Positions 48,167-59,637 of a stretch of 64,000 nt of DNA are shown here, piece after piece. This DNA comes from Coptis chinensis (lineage: Eukaryota; Streptophyta; Magnoliopsida; Ranunculales; Ranunculaceae), in assembly GCA_015680905.1 (NCBI GenBank), contig CM027378.1:77715501-77779500 (forward strand), given 5' to 3'. The translations under genes and the position numbers were made by a program. A model generated the notes under the pieces. It was given only the letters and a program-made list of their open reading frames with translations, was not told the origin of the DNA and made no database searches. Positions within the stretch are counted from its first letter, which is position 1. Each line of letters opens with the position of its first letter.

Positions 48167-48804
48167 TTCAAAAACAATTGAAAAGGCCAGAGAGGATCGT
48201 TCCTTTCCAAATACATGTAGTCTAGTAGTCTCCTCAATAATAAGTCACAAAATTGTAAAAGGTGATGGAACATGGGTTCCTACTTGCTTCTTGATGAATA
48301 TCAGAAAAGTCCTGGTTGCAGTTACAAATATTCTAACAAGGCATCTTGAGGTCCCTTCTTCACCCATCTAATGTTTCAAACAAGCCTAGATGTAGCAAGA
48401 TTTTGAGAATAATAAACAGGCGATTTATTTATTTGAAAGAAAAAAGTTGAAATAAATTTGAATTTTGTACGAATTTCACTGGGAGTTGTTATGGCACCTT
48501 ACTAATAATAGTGTATGAGTATCTAATGTGATGCTAGGCCAGATTTCTGTTTCATACCTAAACCGGAGTTTGATGGGTGTGTTAGGAAGTTAGACATGGT
48601 CCTGAAGAAAGTGAAGCAATATTATCCTTTTTAAAACTGAAACAACCTTTCTACATTTCTACCACATCAACTTGATATGGAAAAGATGGGCAGTATTTCT
48701 GGGCTGTCATGGGGCAATGAGGCAGGATATTCTCCATCGTAGAAGCTTCTCTGCTAAAGAATATTTTAACAAGAAACTTGAACTCCGTGACTGTCATGGT
48801 TAAG
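48167..48804. other. LACS 3' untranslated region and flank
   Basis: An AATAAA-type signal lies at about 48410-48416 and a second at 48450-48455, suitable for polyadenylation about 250-290 bp after the stop. No gene is recognised in the rest. Confidence 0.5.
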
Positions 48805-48809
48805 ATATC

Positions 48810-49295
48810 TGTTTCGACCAAATATGATCAAAACACTAAGTATTGACGAAAGAGACGAAGAACGTAGAAAAGTAGTTAAAAAAATGATGGTGATCAGGGG
48901 AATGATGAGACTGTACCTTGCGGTTGCCTACGTACCCAAATTATCAATGGAATCAAGTCTCAAGAACGTAGTTCTTTATGAAAAATAGTTTGGTATTTAT
49001 ATAGGTAGAGTAGAGAATCCTTGTAGCTTAAGTATTTTTGTAGCTTGAGTAATTGTGATAGAATATAAATCTCAACTGATAATTATCTCTTTGATAAAAC
49101 GAATCGGACATAAATCAAAGTACATTCAGTGGCAAGCCCATGTGGGCTAAGGTTCACCTTGACATTACATGAGTTAATAGGCCCGCATACATTGATCCAC
49201 GATATTGCGAATTGGGCTTTAAATTTTGTCGTTAAACGAATAAAGTGGAGATTCCTACCAATGGGCGTTAAGCCACGTAGGGGGGAATCGAAACA
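48810..49295 (-). repeat. 3' LTR (element orientation) of the second Tat element
   Basis: Reverse complement of the LTR type at 6407-6888; begins TGTTTCGACC and ends TCGAAACA. It differs from the partner LTR at 54197-54680 at scattered single positions, e.g. aagtatt versus aagtgtt. Confidence 0.95.
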
Positions 49296-51480
49296 TCATC
49301 TCTTTGGCATCGCGAACAAAATTCATATGGCAAAGAAGAAAGAAAAATGAGTGGAATGTATAACGGTGTCGTCGCGAAAAGAAATAATTGGAAAATTGAT
49401 CGTCGAAAAAAAAATTCGTGGAATTATCGGGGAACGAAATAATGTTAAACTAACGATATGGGACGAATGTAGTTAAATAAAAGATGACCGAAAATGCACG
49501 TAAAAAATAAAATATGCACGTAAATAAAATAACAAAAAATTCGATTGGCGAAAACTATAATTTGAACGCTGCCACGTAATAATATCTAAATTTGAATTTG
49601 ACGATCGTGCCAAACGGAATAGCGATACTTGAATTATACCGTTTAAAATTAAACGTAGGGCGGTTTAGTAATAATAGGAAGAAAAGGGGTAAATACTTAA
49701 TTGGATTGGAAGGTGAAGACTTTAGCGGCTAAAACCGGATGCCAATTTCGGATTAGATAAGAATTCGGATTAAATAAGAATTTGGATTAGATAAAAATTC
49801 GGATTAGATAAGAGTTTGGATTAGATAAGAATTTGGATTAGAGAAGAGTCCAACCAAAGAATGTAAAAACTAGATCGAAGAAATATTATATACGTGCTGG
49901 TTAAGCTCCATATACAAAACAATATACGGAAAAAAAAACTAAGTAGAGAAAGATATACAAGGATGAGTGAGATGGCGTGGCAAGGCAGCATGCCATGAAG
50001 AATTGGAAATCAAGTTTCGAATCGATGGAGACGTTTATGCACAGACAATGAAAAGAAAAATGTTAGCAAAACAATCTGATCAACTGACAAGGTGTTTTCT
50101 TTTCTCGCTCCTCCTATGTGGTTTTTGTTCCGTCTTATTCGATAGGTTCTAATCGACCCTGGTAAGTGCAATCAAATAATTTTTGGGCGTGTGTCAAGTG
50201 GGGGTAATAAACTGGGGAAACAGTATCTCTGCTAACACCGAAAATTTAAATGGTGGGGCTTGGAATTGAATTGCCAGAAATTAAGGCCATGAATTATATG
50301 GAGCATGTGAACAAGGAATAATGATTTGGGGCAAGTGGGGCATGCCACTGTTGAATACAAATTGTAAGGTTTCTGAACCAAGGAGATAAAGACGAGTATC
50401 AAGAATAATGTCGTTGGAACATGAACATGAACATGAACATGAACATGAACATGAACGTAACATAATTTGGATGAAGCTATAGAAAGTTTATAAGGAAGCT
50501 ATAAACTCTATTATATATGAAAGTGGGAAACTAATTAAGGATTTTTATATGTGGTTGTAAAACACTTAATCGGTATGGTTAGAGAATTTTGCAATTTTGT
50601 ACTTGCAGGAAAAGAGGATTTGGGAAGATAACAGTATTGACACAGGATGAGCCGATGAGGAATTCGAAGATGGTGATGGAAAACACGCTGCAAAGCAAGT
50701 CGCAAAGAACGGCAACCAATGAAAATTGACAAGTACCATCTCATGTAACACCATTCACGAAGGGAAACCGTGAAACATGTTAAAAGTAAGTAATTAATGT
50801 TAATTTGGAAACTATCGAGCATATTAACAAGAACAATGAAAGAAATTCGTGGATGAATGCGATTTTTTTTTTGTAAGTGTGATGCCCAAATTACGAAAAA
50901 TCGCAGAGATTATAACAAAGTGGTGTCAATGACTTCTGATAGCCATATAAAGAGTATGTCAATATTTGTTATTAGTTATTTTAAAATTTGGTTAAGTCAG
51001 AAAGACTGACGAAAAGTTTATTCTTATCGTCGCAGGTAGAAACGACGGTATGATGGGCGAAAGAAATTCACGAAAAGGCTGCGAAGAAAAGTTTCGCTCC
51101 GCATGATCTCAATGCCTTGAAAAAAAGAAAGAAGGTGAAGATAACTTTCAATTTGCTCAGAAATTTGACGTAATGCAAATTTTCGCCGCACGGAGAAACG
51201 ACGGTTTTACGAGCAAAATATAGTCACAAAGAGTCGATGGAGAAAAGTTTCGTGCAGAAAGGCGTCAATAAATGTCGTAGAAGAATTAAAGAAGCTGACA
51301 GAAGTTTCGTTGAGAAAGAGCGGCACAATGCCTTAGAAAAAAGAATGACTGCGGAAAGTAGTTAACCGAAAGCACTAAGCGAAGCGAATGCAGATTTCGA
51401 AGAAGAAAATGAAGATTTAATCGAACAACCATAAGGATTAAGTAATTGTGTGAATGTAATATCATAGAGCTAAAACTTCT
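49296..51480. other. 3' non-coding part of the second Tat element
   Basis: No domain is seen. It includes five near-tandem ggattagataagaattc units at about 49750-49850 and the hexanucleotide repeat described separately. If an antisense ORF was once here it is not recognisable. Confidence 0.4.
50417..50458. repeat. (gaacat)n microsatellite
   Basis: About seven uninterrupted copies of gaacat, ending gaacgt. A simple-sequence repeat inside the second Tat element. Confidence 0.9.
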
Positions 51481-51699
51481 TTTGATGAAAAATAAAAATA
51501 AAAATGGGTTTGTTATTGAATATTGTTGTTGTGTCAGATAACATACCTGCGGAAAACTGACAATGTTGTAGATTTATGTAGTTGAAATGAAATAGAACGA
51601 GACACCCCCAATGCTAACTTTAAGCTTGCAAAATTAGATTGAGCGAAAAAATACTCCGACGCAGAACTGACAAAACGAAACGGGGTAACTTCATCAGAT

Positions 51700-52490
51700 G
51701 TTGACATAGCGCGAGTAACCGACTAAGCGAGCATAAAATTGTTCAATTTAGACTGACGAAATTAAATGTGGTAAGTTCGTTAGATTTTATCGTAGCGATA
51801 ATATACGACTAAAATAACAAATACTCAACTTAGACTGCCGAAATTAAACGTGGTAATTTTGTCAGATTTTGTCGGAGCGATAGTATCGACTAAGCGAGCA
51901 TAACAGCATTCAACTTAGACTGACAAAGCTAAACGCGGTAACTTCGTCAGATTTTGTCGTAACGATAGTAACGAACTAAGCGAGCGTAAAAGCGTTAAAA
52001 CTTAGACTGACGAAGCTAAACGCGGTAACTTCGTCAGATTTTGTCGTAACGATAATAACGACTAAGCGAGCGTAAAAGCGTTCAACTTAGACTAACGAAA
52101 TTAAACGTGGTAATTTCGTCAGATTTTGTCGTAGCGATAGTAACGAACTAAGTGAGCATAAAAGCGTTCAACTTAGACTGACGAAATTAAACGTGGTAAT
52201 TTCGTCAGATTTTGTTGTAGCGATAGTAACGACTAAGCGAGCGTAAAAGAGTTCAACTTAGACTAACGAAATTAAACGTGGTAATTTCGTTAGATTTTGT
52301 CGTAGCGATAGTAACGACTAAGCGAGCGTAAAAGCGTTCAACTTAGACTGACGAAATAAAACGTGGTAATTTCGTCAGATTTTATCGTAGCGATAGTAAC
52401 GAACTAAGCGAGCATAACAGCGTTCAACTTAGACTGACGAAGCTGAACGCGGTAACTTCGTCAAATTATGTCGTAGCGATAATAATGTTG
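51700..52490 (-). repeat. ~84-bp tandem array of the second Tat element
   Basis: About nine to ten units containing aaattaaacgtggtaatttc and actaagcgagcgtaaaagcg, the reverse complement of the unit at 13262-14110. Inner units are nearly identical and edge units are diverged. Confidence 0.95.
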
Positions 52491-52655
52491 CGATGGAAAC
52501 ATAATTATACCATTATAACTGAAGTGAAAGAAAGACTGTATTGATCACCAAATCTTGAAAAGTGCAAAGATAATAACAGAAAAGAAACAATTGAACTGGA
52601 AACAGACTAACAAATTTTTGTCTGATTTTTCATTCAACTTGTTAATTTTGTCCGC

Positions 52656-53040
52656 TTACTTAGTAAAATAATTTGTTGCGACGAGCCAGAAACGAACACT
52701 GTCAGGGGCTGTCGAAAATAAACCAACAATGTCAAGGCCCCATTTTGCAAATGACCAAGGTTTATAGATTGGATGACGCTTCGTCGCGGGAAGTTGACCT
52801 ATATCATATATCATGTGTTTGACAAGGCACACACTTCTCGAACAAACGTTTAACATCCTTTGGTATGTATGGCCACCAATACCATTGGGTCATTGCTATG
52901 TGAGCGAGACTTCGCCCCCGGGAGTGGTGTTCACATAGTCTTGTATGAATTCCTTCGAGGCCTACTAAATTGGTCGTTCTGTCCAAACAACGAAAGATAG
53001 GATTGAGACTTGTGCTGCTGTGATATAGTTTTTTAGTCAT
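52656..53040 (-). pseudogene. Integrase fragment of the second Tat element
   Basis: Two overlapping minus-strand frames: 53040-52804 reads HSRGRSLAHIAMTQWYWWPY, then CVPCQTHDI, the zinc-binding region; 52856-52656 reads HPIYKPWSFAKWGLDIVGLF, then ATNYFTK, the start of the catalytic core with its first Asp. The core then stops at a TAG just before the tandem-repeat side. The C-terminal two thirds are deleted. Confidence 0.85.
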
Positions 53041-53604
53041 CAGGAATTCCTGAGCATCGTTAGCTGCATGATCGTCGTCGGTAGATACCGAGACATTATC
53101 AGTGCCAAGCTCGTTGGAATCATCTTACAGCATAAGTGGTTAATCCAGTGTTGTCATAATAGTGACAACTTGATTTTTCACGGATAAGTATGCGATAGAA
53201 TCATAATGCCTTACATCATAACGCGGATACTGTACAGTAATGATAGGTGTAAAATTTCATGTAATTCGTTGAACGAAGTCTAAATAAACGTCCATTCTAT
53301 CATTGCGAGTCGCATATTATCATTCAAATTGGCTAACGACTAGCTTAGAATAATTAATCGTAACTTAGTCGCCTCCCCAAAGAGTTGTCGCATTATACCA
53401 CAAATGACAGTTTCGGACTCGGCCATATTATTTGACGATCAAATCCCCAATATAGAGACCTCTCAATTATGTCTTCATTCACTTCAAGATGACACAAACA
53501 AGACCGGAGGCGGACTTATTATCACGAACTATCGATTATAAATCGCAAGTAGCTGATATATCCGATAAATATTTCAAGTCATCACCCCCGGGAGATAATG
53601 ACAA

Positions 53605-53961
53605 TTAGGGATCGACGTGTTCCTCATCAAGTAATGCGTTCGACATAGGAATACCATCAATAAGAAAATCAGCCACTAGCAAAATCAAAGTTTGTCTCTT
53701 TTTAACTGTATGAGTGGCAGAGACAATGTTGTAAGCGCTAAGGTAACTTGTCCATTCTGCGACTTGATCCGTAGACGTTGCGAAAAAACTTGTGCAGCGG
53801 ATATTCGACAAGTATAAACTTCGACTATTCCTTCTTTGAAATAAGTTTAAGACGTTTGACAGCATGAAACAAGGCCAGTGTAATATTTTCAATACAAGAA
53901 TGCCTCGAGACATATGACGGACATTATCCGCAAATGGATGATGAAGAATCGTCGAAAGCAT
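53605..53961 (-). pseudogene. RNase H fragment of the second Tat element
   Basis: A 118-codon minus-strand frame includes ILHWPCFMLSNVLNLF and DQVAEWTSYLSAYNIVSA, then LLVADFLIDG, matching the RNase H end of the 12-kb element (10717-10980). It is truncated at both sides, so only the region connecting RT/RNase H to integrase has survived. Confidence 0.75.
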
Positions 53962-54177
53962 AACTTCGTCTTTGAATAATTTGGCGATCGGTGGAACGGT
54001 AGAGCCGGTCGTTATCTGTCGGATGTTGAAAAGGAATAGGAGGGAGTAGTTCGATACCGCCAGGTTGACCTAGAACCGCACATTCGCGATGATCGTCAGT
54101 AAGTGCATCGAGAACTTAGGCTCGTCGAGTATTCGTCATAACTTTTGTAGAACGTGATCGTCAGTTTTGCATAAGAA

Positions 54178-54192
54178 CCGCAGACGGCGCCA
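54178..54192 (-). other. Primer-binding site of the second Tat element
   Basis: On the minus strand TGGCGCCGTCTGCGG follows the LTR after four bases, identical to the site at 6893-6907. Confidence 0.85.
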
Positions 54193-54196
54193 ATTA

Positions 54197-54680
54197 TGTT
54201 TCGACCAAATATGATCAAAACACTAAGTGTTGACGAAAGAGACGAAGAACGTAGAAAAGTAGTTAAAAAAATGATGGTGATCAGGGGAATGATGAGACTG
54301 TACCTTGCGGTTGCCTACGTACCCAAATTATCAATAGAATCAAGTCTCAAGAACGTAGTTCTTTATGAAAAATAGTTTGGTATTTATATAGGTAGAGTAG
54401 AGAATCCTTGTAGCTCAAGTATTTTTGTAGCTTGATTAATTGTGATAGAATATAAATCTCAACTGATAATTATCTCTTTGATAAGAAACAAATCTGGACA
54501 TAAATCAACGTACATTCATTGGCCAGCCATAAAGGTTCAAGGTTGACCTTAGACACACGAAGTTAATGGGCCATCATCGATCCATGATATTCAAGAATTG
54601 GGCTTTAGCTCTGTCGATTAAACGAATAAAGTGGAAATTCCTACCAATAGACGTTCGCCACGTAAGTGGGGGTCGAAACA
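54197..54680 (-). repeat. 5' LTR (element orientation) of the second Tat element
   Basis: The partner of the LTR at 48810-49295, with the same ends; it abuts the duplication ATATC at 54681-54685. Confidence 0.95.
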
Positions 54681-54685
54681 ATATC

Positions 54686-55554
54686 CAAAAGGTAAAATGT
54701 CTCCACAAGGTACGACTTGCTCCACAAATTTGTACGAGATTTCTGCGAAGGGGATGAATGTCTTTAGCACCTTCGGTTTCATCATCACTACCATTACAAA
54801 TTTTGGGCTTCTGATAGTCAACGAACATGGCCGGTGCCATCTTAAATTTTAATAACAGATAGTGTACACTACTACCCGTACTGATTTATAAACTTATTGA
54901 GAGGATCTGTTGAGACCTAATTTCAGCTCAATATACTGATACAATCGATAACAAGGAGATGGTGTGTACGAACATCACTCATATAAGGTAGGAGTCTCAA
55001 GATGGGCTGAAGATACGAATGATCGATATGCTAAGATGTTACTATACCGACAGAGAAATGCTTAGAAATGCTTCTCAAAGAGATCATGAAGCATTGAAGA
55101 CCAAGACCAGAAGGATTCGTGCAACAGTTGATCAATTGATTTCCAAAATTTCAAAATGTTATTCTTCGCGGTGATGTTGGCAGCCACCCACTTGTATAAC
55201 TATTAACTGAACACATTGTTGTCAAAATTTGAGGCAATATAATGTCAGAAATGCTGGAAAATAATATATTACAAAATCAATTAAGAAGAAAAAAAAAAAT
55301 CAAACTGCGGGTAATCTATGTGTTTGTATGTGTATGTGAGGGCATTTTCAGATCAAATGCAAAAAAAAAAAAAAAAATTACTTACATACGGCATTGGCAA
55401 AACTATCGAAAAATAAGGAATGAAAGGTAAATAAAGAATGAGAGAAACACTAATGGCATGTGGTAAAGAGAGATCAAGAGCAAGTGCAGTAGTCGACTTT
55501 GTTTTTGTTTTTTTTTCTTTATTCAAAAATCAAAATGTCATAGCTCTTTTCTCT
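54686..55554. other. Unassigned flank of the second Tat element
   Basis: Minus-strand frames at 54840-54618 read MFVDYQKPKICNGSDDE and, one frame away, SYKFVEQVVPCGDILPFGY, which looks protein-like across a frameshift, but I do not recognise the family. The element appears to have inserted at this fragment's end. Further right only short frames and A-runs (55289-55297, 55361-55377) are seen. Confidence 0.3.
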
Positions 55555-55557
55555 TTA

Positions 55558-56045
55558 GAGCATTCCCAATACAAGTCATTAGGTGGGTTTGTGATTTTAT
55601 TCACCTCCAAATGGTTCAAAACATTTACCTAGTGTAAAGGTGAATACTAAGGTGACTATTTTTCCAAGTCAAAACGAAGGTGAAACTTTAAACCGAGATA
55701 GTGGCTGAGTTGTGAACTTCGGACGGAATGTTGGATTCCGTCTCGTGTATTTTTTTTTTAAAAAAAATGGGTTTTTTTTTTTTGGACGGAATATTTCATT
55801 CCGTCTCGCATGATTTTTTTTTTTTTTTTTTTTTTAAATTTCAGGCGGGATGTTTCATTCCGTCCAGAGCATTTTTTCGATTTTTACGTCTAGACGGAAT
55901 TTAACATCCCGTCCGAAATTAATATTCACCTTTGCATTGGGCAACTTCACCTTGCTTTTCACCAAAATAATGGAAAAAAGGAGAAATACTGCCTACATGG
56001 AGGTGAAAAGAGGAGGAAATATAATGACTTGCATTGGAAATGCTC
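55558..56045. mobile_element. PIF/Harbinger-type (Tourist-like) MITE
   Basis: The left end is GAGCATTCCCAATACAAGTC and the right end, inverted, GAGCATTTCCAATGCAAGTC, each followed by cattat/cattag. The flanking trinucleotide is TTA on both sides (55555-55557 and 56046-56048), the 3-bp target typical of PIF/Harbinger. Length is 488 bp and no coding capacity is seen. Inside are four hairpin-forming ggacggaat...attccgtc motifs separated by T-runs. Confidence 0.8.
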
Positions 56046-56170
56046 TTACAAGTTATACTCTGGAACACAATGTAGCAAAGCAGAATTAGTAGTTCTGTTG
56101 TTCTTTGGTATAGAGGTATCCACAACTTAATAAAGGATTGATAAATATCGCACAACACTTAAACATTCAA

Positions 56171-56252
56171 GTGGTCGTGCCGGAGTGGTTATCGGGCATG
56201 ACTAGAAATCATGTGGGCTTTGCCCGCGCAGGTTCGAATCCTGCCGACCACG
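56171..56252 (+). tRNA. tRNA-Ser (anticodon AGA)
   Basis: An 82-nt tRNA. The acceptor stem GTGGTCG pairs perfectly with CGACCAC at 56245-56251, with G as discriminator. The A box is tggttatcggg-like (about 56186), the anticodon loop CTAGAAA holds AGA at 56204-56206, a long variable arm (tgggctttgccc) is as required for tRNA-Ser, and the B box is GGTTCGAATCC (56231-56241). No intron. A T-run at about 56262-56266 can end RNA polymerase III transcription. It decodes UCU/UCC (A34 to inosine). Nothing suggests a pseudogene. Confidence 0.97.
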
Positions 56253-57203
56253 CCCTTCTCAATTTTTGGTTTAATATTTCATCAATTTTGGATGATGTTG
56301 GTTGAATATTTAGGATGGGATTGGGTGTGGCCTTTGGTTTAATATCTCATCAATTCGGGATGATGTGCTTGAGCAGTTGAGAAGAAGAAGCTTCGTGTCG
56401 GCTTCCATGATTCTTCCATCAGGAGTGCCAGTCAATCTTTAATTCTCTTCAGTTTGTCAAGTTGTCCCTGAAAGGACGTCCTTTCTGATTCAGTACATCT
56501 TTAAATTCACACCTTCCAACCTTATCTTTGCACACTACACATTTTATGTCACATTTAACGAGTGTGCCTGTACTTCAAATAAATATAGGGCTTTTTAGAC
56601 TTAAACCCCACAAAAGTATACTCCCTTTTGACTTAATCTTTCATTTTGGAAAATCATTACTATGGCCTCCTACATTGTCTTTTTTCATATTGACAATTTT
56701 GTTCATATTTTGAACTTGTAAAAATCCTACATTTTTAACATATATATGTCTTTAACCATTAGCCTTACATTTTTAACATATGTCTTTAACCATTAACCCT
56801 TCATTTATAATGAGGGAACATGAGGGCATAGTTTGGGATTTCAGAATTCTTGGAATTCCGATAAATCTAAAAACCGAAATCCATTAAATTTCGACCCTAT
56901 CACATTCGGAATTTCAAATTCTTTCGGAATTTCGGATATTTCGACTCTATATTCGGAATTCCGGAGTTTCGTTCGGAATCACGAACTATGCATGAGGGAG
57001 AAGGAATTGCAGAAATTAGAGAAGTGAGGAGAGGAGGTTTGTTAATGGTAAAAAACGTATGTTAAAAATGGAGGAGTTTTACAAATTCGAAATAGGGGCA
57101 AAATCCGTTTAATATTGTCAAAAGTTATACCAGAATAATTAAAAGAATATGCATGAGTTCTTGGATAATTTCATAACATATATTATAAATGATTTTTTAC
57201 GAG
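56253..57203. other. Non-coding interval after the tRNA
   Basis: No gene seen. The phrase ctcatcaatt(t/c)gggatgatg occurs twice (about 56277 and 56347). Words such as tttcggaatttcgga repeat irregularly at 56840-56985. The phrase catttttaacatat(atat)gtctttaaccatta is duplicated at about 56728 and 56766. Confidence 0.4.
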
Positions 57204-57211
57204 GTTGTACA

Positions 57212-57617
57212 CAAGGCCCAAAATTTCGATATCAGTTCATATATCGGTGTACCCAAAAACCGATATATATCGGATATATCCATTTTTTTGGTGACCAGTC
57301 CAAACTATTTAAAATATCAGAAATATTGGATATATCGGAAATATAATATCGTAAATATCGGAAACATATCGAAAATATATTGGAAATATCGGACTTATAT
57401 TAAAAAATGGTCAAAAAGTCAACCGATATATATCAATTATATCGGAAATATCGATTATATCGGCGATATAAAATTTCATATTGGAAATTCCGATATATAT
57501 CGGAAAAAAGGGGTTCAATATTCAGTGGATATATGTCGGAAATATCGATATCGGTGTACCAATTTACCGAGATATATCGGCGATATATCATATATATCGA
57601 CGATATTTTGGGCCTTG
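57212..57617. mobile_element. hAT-type MITE (CAAGGCCCAAAAT ends), copy A
   Basis: The ends CAAGGCCCAAAAT and ATTTTGGGCCTTG are inverted repeats, flanked by the 8-bp duplication GTTGTACA (57204-57211 and 57618-57625), typical of hAT elements. The 406-bp body is full of cgatat/atatcg words. A related copy in the opposite orientation lies at 59244-59629. Confidence 0.9.
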
Positions 57618-57829
57618 GTTGTACATCTTCAAATGAATTGATTTTTTGTGAAGATAATCTCTATTGTGTGGAATATATTTGTATAAAAAATTTAGTGGTG
57701 GAGTTATTTTAAGTATAGATTTGGAAAATCGCACATGGAAAACAAATATTCTGGATAGTCTATTTTTTCCTAACATTGTGAGGGAAATTCTGAAAATACC
57801 ATTAAGTTAGTAAGGATGGAATTTGAGCT

Positions 57830-58115
57830 GAGTGCTCGGAGCTCGGCTTAGGCTTGGCTCGTTTAAGCTCGGCTCGAGCTCGCTCGTTTACTATATGAGC
57901 CGAGCTCGAGCTCAAATAAAAGCTCGTGTAACAAATGAGCTTGATGAAGCTCGGCTCGTTTAGTTCAAATAGCATATTTATAGTGTAAAATAACCGAGGG
58001 CTCGGAGCTCGGCTTGGGCTTGGCTCGTTTAAGCTCGGCTCGAGCTCAATTTAAAGCTCGTGTAATTAGCGAGCCGAGCTTGAGCATGGTAAAGCTCGGC
58101 TTGTTTAGCTCGAAT
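57830..58115. repeat. GAGCTCGGCTCG repeats
   Basis: Words of gagctcggctcgtttaagctc occur in both orientations; a block (gctcggcttaggcttggctcg) at about 57837-57940 is repeated at about 58000-58100. Similar clusters are common in plant repetitive DNA and often belong to MITE ends; the family is not assigned. Confidence 0.7.
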
Positions 58116-58149
58116 TCCACCCTTATCAGTCAGAATGAACATGTAGACA

Positions 58150-59222
58150 CCATCAGATGGATGAAGGAATAAAATGGGAAAATGAGCGTAAAATATGTCT
58201 ACAAATACCTCAGCACAAACAGTCTGAATACAGCAGAATCCACACCTCTGGAAACAGTTATGGAATACGGATACAGCAGAAAGAGTCAAGTTGTTATTCT
58301 GGAAAGCTGTTACAAATAGTCTTCCCACAAGGGAGAACTTGAGGAATAGGACTATTACTAACACTGCAACTTGTTTGCGCTGCAATAACCATGTGGAATC
58401 TACTTCTCATGCACTTTTCCATTGCAATATGCTAAGACATATCTGGTATGCTTCTAAACTTTTCATTAGAACGGACCACTGGAACCGAACTGATTCAATT
58501 AGTACTATTATTAGTACTATTTGCTCTAACCTATACGATAAAACCATTTTAAGAAACACTATAAGTAATTTCGCCACTACTATGTTTTCCATTTGAATTA
58601 GTAGAAATGACATTGTTTTCAACCAAAAACAGACAAATGTTTTCAGCATTATACGTAGAGCTACAACTTTCATTACAAACAATGAAAAACCTTTATAAAA
58701 AAATAACCATTTACACATGTGGCCATAAATAAACAACAATTGACACTACTCACCACAGATGCCTCTTGGGATTGTAACACAAACCAAGTAGGAATATATT
58801 TTTCCTTATAGAATAACTTTGGTTACTGTATTGGTGCAGGACACAGTAAAGACACGGCCTCTGACTTAGAAGAGGTAGAGGCACAAGCTATTTGAGGAGG
58901 ACTAAGCTTGACTATACGATTGGAGATCCGATGTCTCGCTGTTTTGACAGACTGCAAAAACTTAGCCAAAAATTTGCAGCACAGGGGAATAAGTTTATCT
59001 TGGGGAGCTACCTCAGTAGCACACGATATTTATGCTTGTACTTCACTGTTGAATGTCTGTACTTTCACTTTATCCGTAGAGATTCTAATTTTGTTGCTCA
59101 TGCTCTGGCTAGAAAGGATAGGCGAGCTCCTCCTTATTATTTTAGTTTAAATCGTGCTACGGCAATATCTCTAATTCAGATATGTGTGGATGATGTAAAC
59201 TCTGTAGGAAGCTATTTCTAAA
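58150..59222 (+). pseudogene. LINE-like fragment: zf-RVT and RNase H domains
   Basis: The frame at 58291-58596 reads LFWKAVTNSLPTRENLRNR, then CLRCNNHVESTSHALFHC and HIWYASKLF, the reverse-transcriptase zinc-binding domain (C..C....E...H.L..C...IW) of plant LINE-type elements. The RNase H-like domain follows in broken frames: TTDASWDCN near 58743 with its Asp, EVEAQAI (58877), LTDCKNLAKNL (58947) and FHFIRRDSNFVAHALARKD near 59070. Polymerase and endonuclease parts are absent, and there are several stops and frameshifts. A decayed 3' end of a LINE, or of a gene derived from one, is the best reading. Confidence 0.75.
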
Positions 59223-59243
59223 TTTCGGAAGTGCCTTCCTAAC

Positions 59244-59629
59244 CAAGGCCCAAAATATCGCCGATATATCTCGGTAAATTGGTACACCGATATCGATATT
59301 TCCGACATATATCCACCGAATATTGAACCCCTTTTTTTCCGATATATATCGGAATTTCCGATATGAAATTTTATATCGCCGATATAATCGATATTTCCGA
59401 TATAATTGATATATATCGGTTGACTTTTTGACCATTTTTTAATATAAATCCGATATTTCCAATATTTTCCGATATGTTTATGATATTTACGATATTATAT
59501 TTCCGATATATCCGATATTTCCAATATTTTAAATAGTTTGGATTGGTCACCAAAAAAATGGATATATCCGATATATATCGATTTTTAGGTACACCGATAT
59601 ATAAACCGATATCGAAATTTTGGGCCTTG
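59244..59629. mobile_element. hAT-type MITE (CAAGGCCCAAAAT ends), copy B, inverted
   Basis: Same family as 57212-57617 but reversed and 386 bp long. Its own 8-bp duplication is TTCCTAAC (59236-59243 and 59630-59637), so it inserted independently. It sits directly after the LINE-like fragment. Confidence 0.9.
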
Positions 59630-59637
59630 TTCCTAAC

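Larger units (their letters stand above)
48810..54680 (-). mobile_element. Second Tat-lineage element, internally deleted, reversed
   Basis: This 5,871-bp element is bounded by the duplication ATATC (48805-48809 and 54681-54685) and has LTRs of 486 and 484 bp of the same family as the 12-kb element. In element orientation (right to left) it keeps the primer-binding site, a short leader, a piece of RT/RNase H, the integrase zinc region and core start, the ~84-bp array, a 2.2-kb 3' part and a purine-rich tract. Gag, protease and most of pol are gone. Its 3' part shows no antisense coiled-coil ORF. It could only move with help from an intact relative. Confidence 0.95.

Noticed and set aside
55003-55174. 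A possible coiled-coil exon after the second Tat element
   Set aside because: On careful reading the frame has a stop near 55066, so no continuous exon exists.
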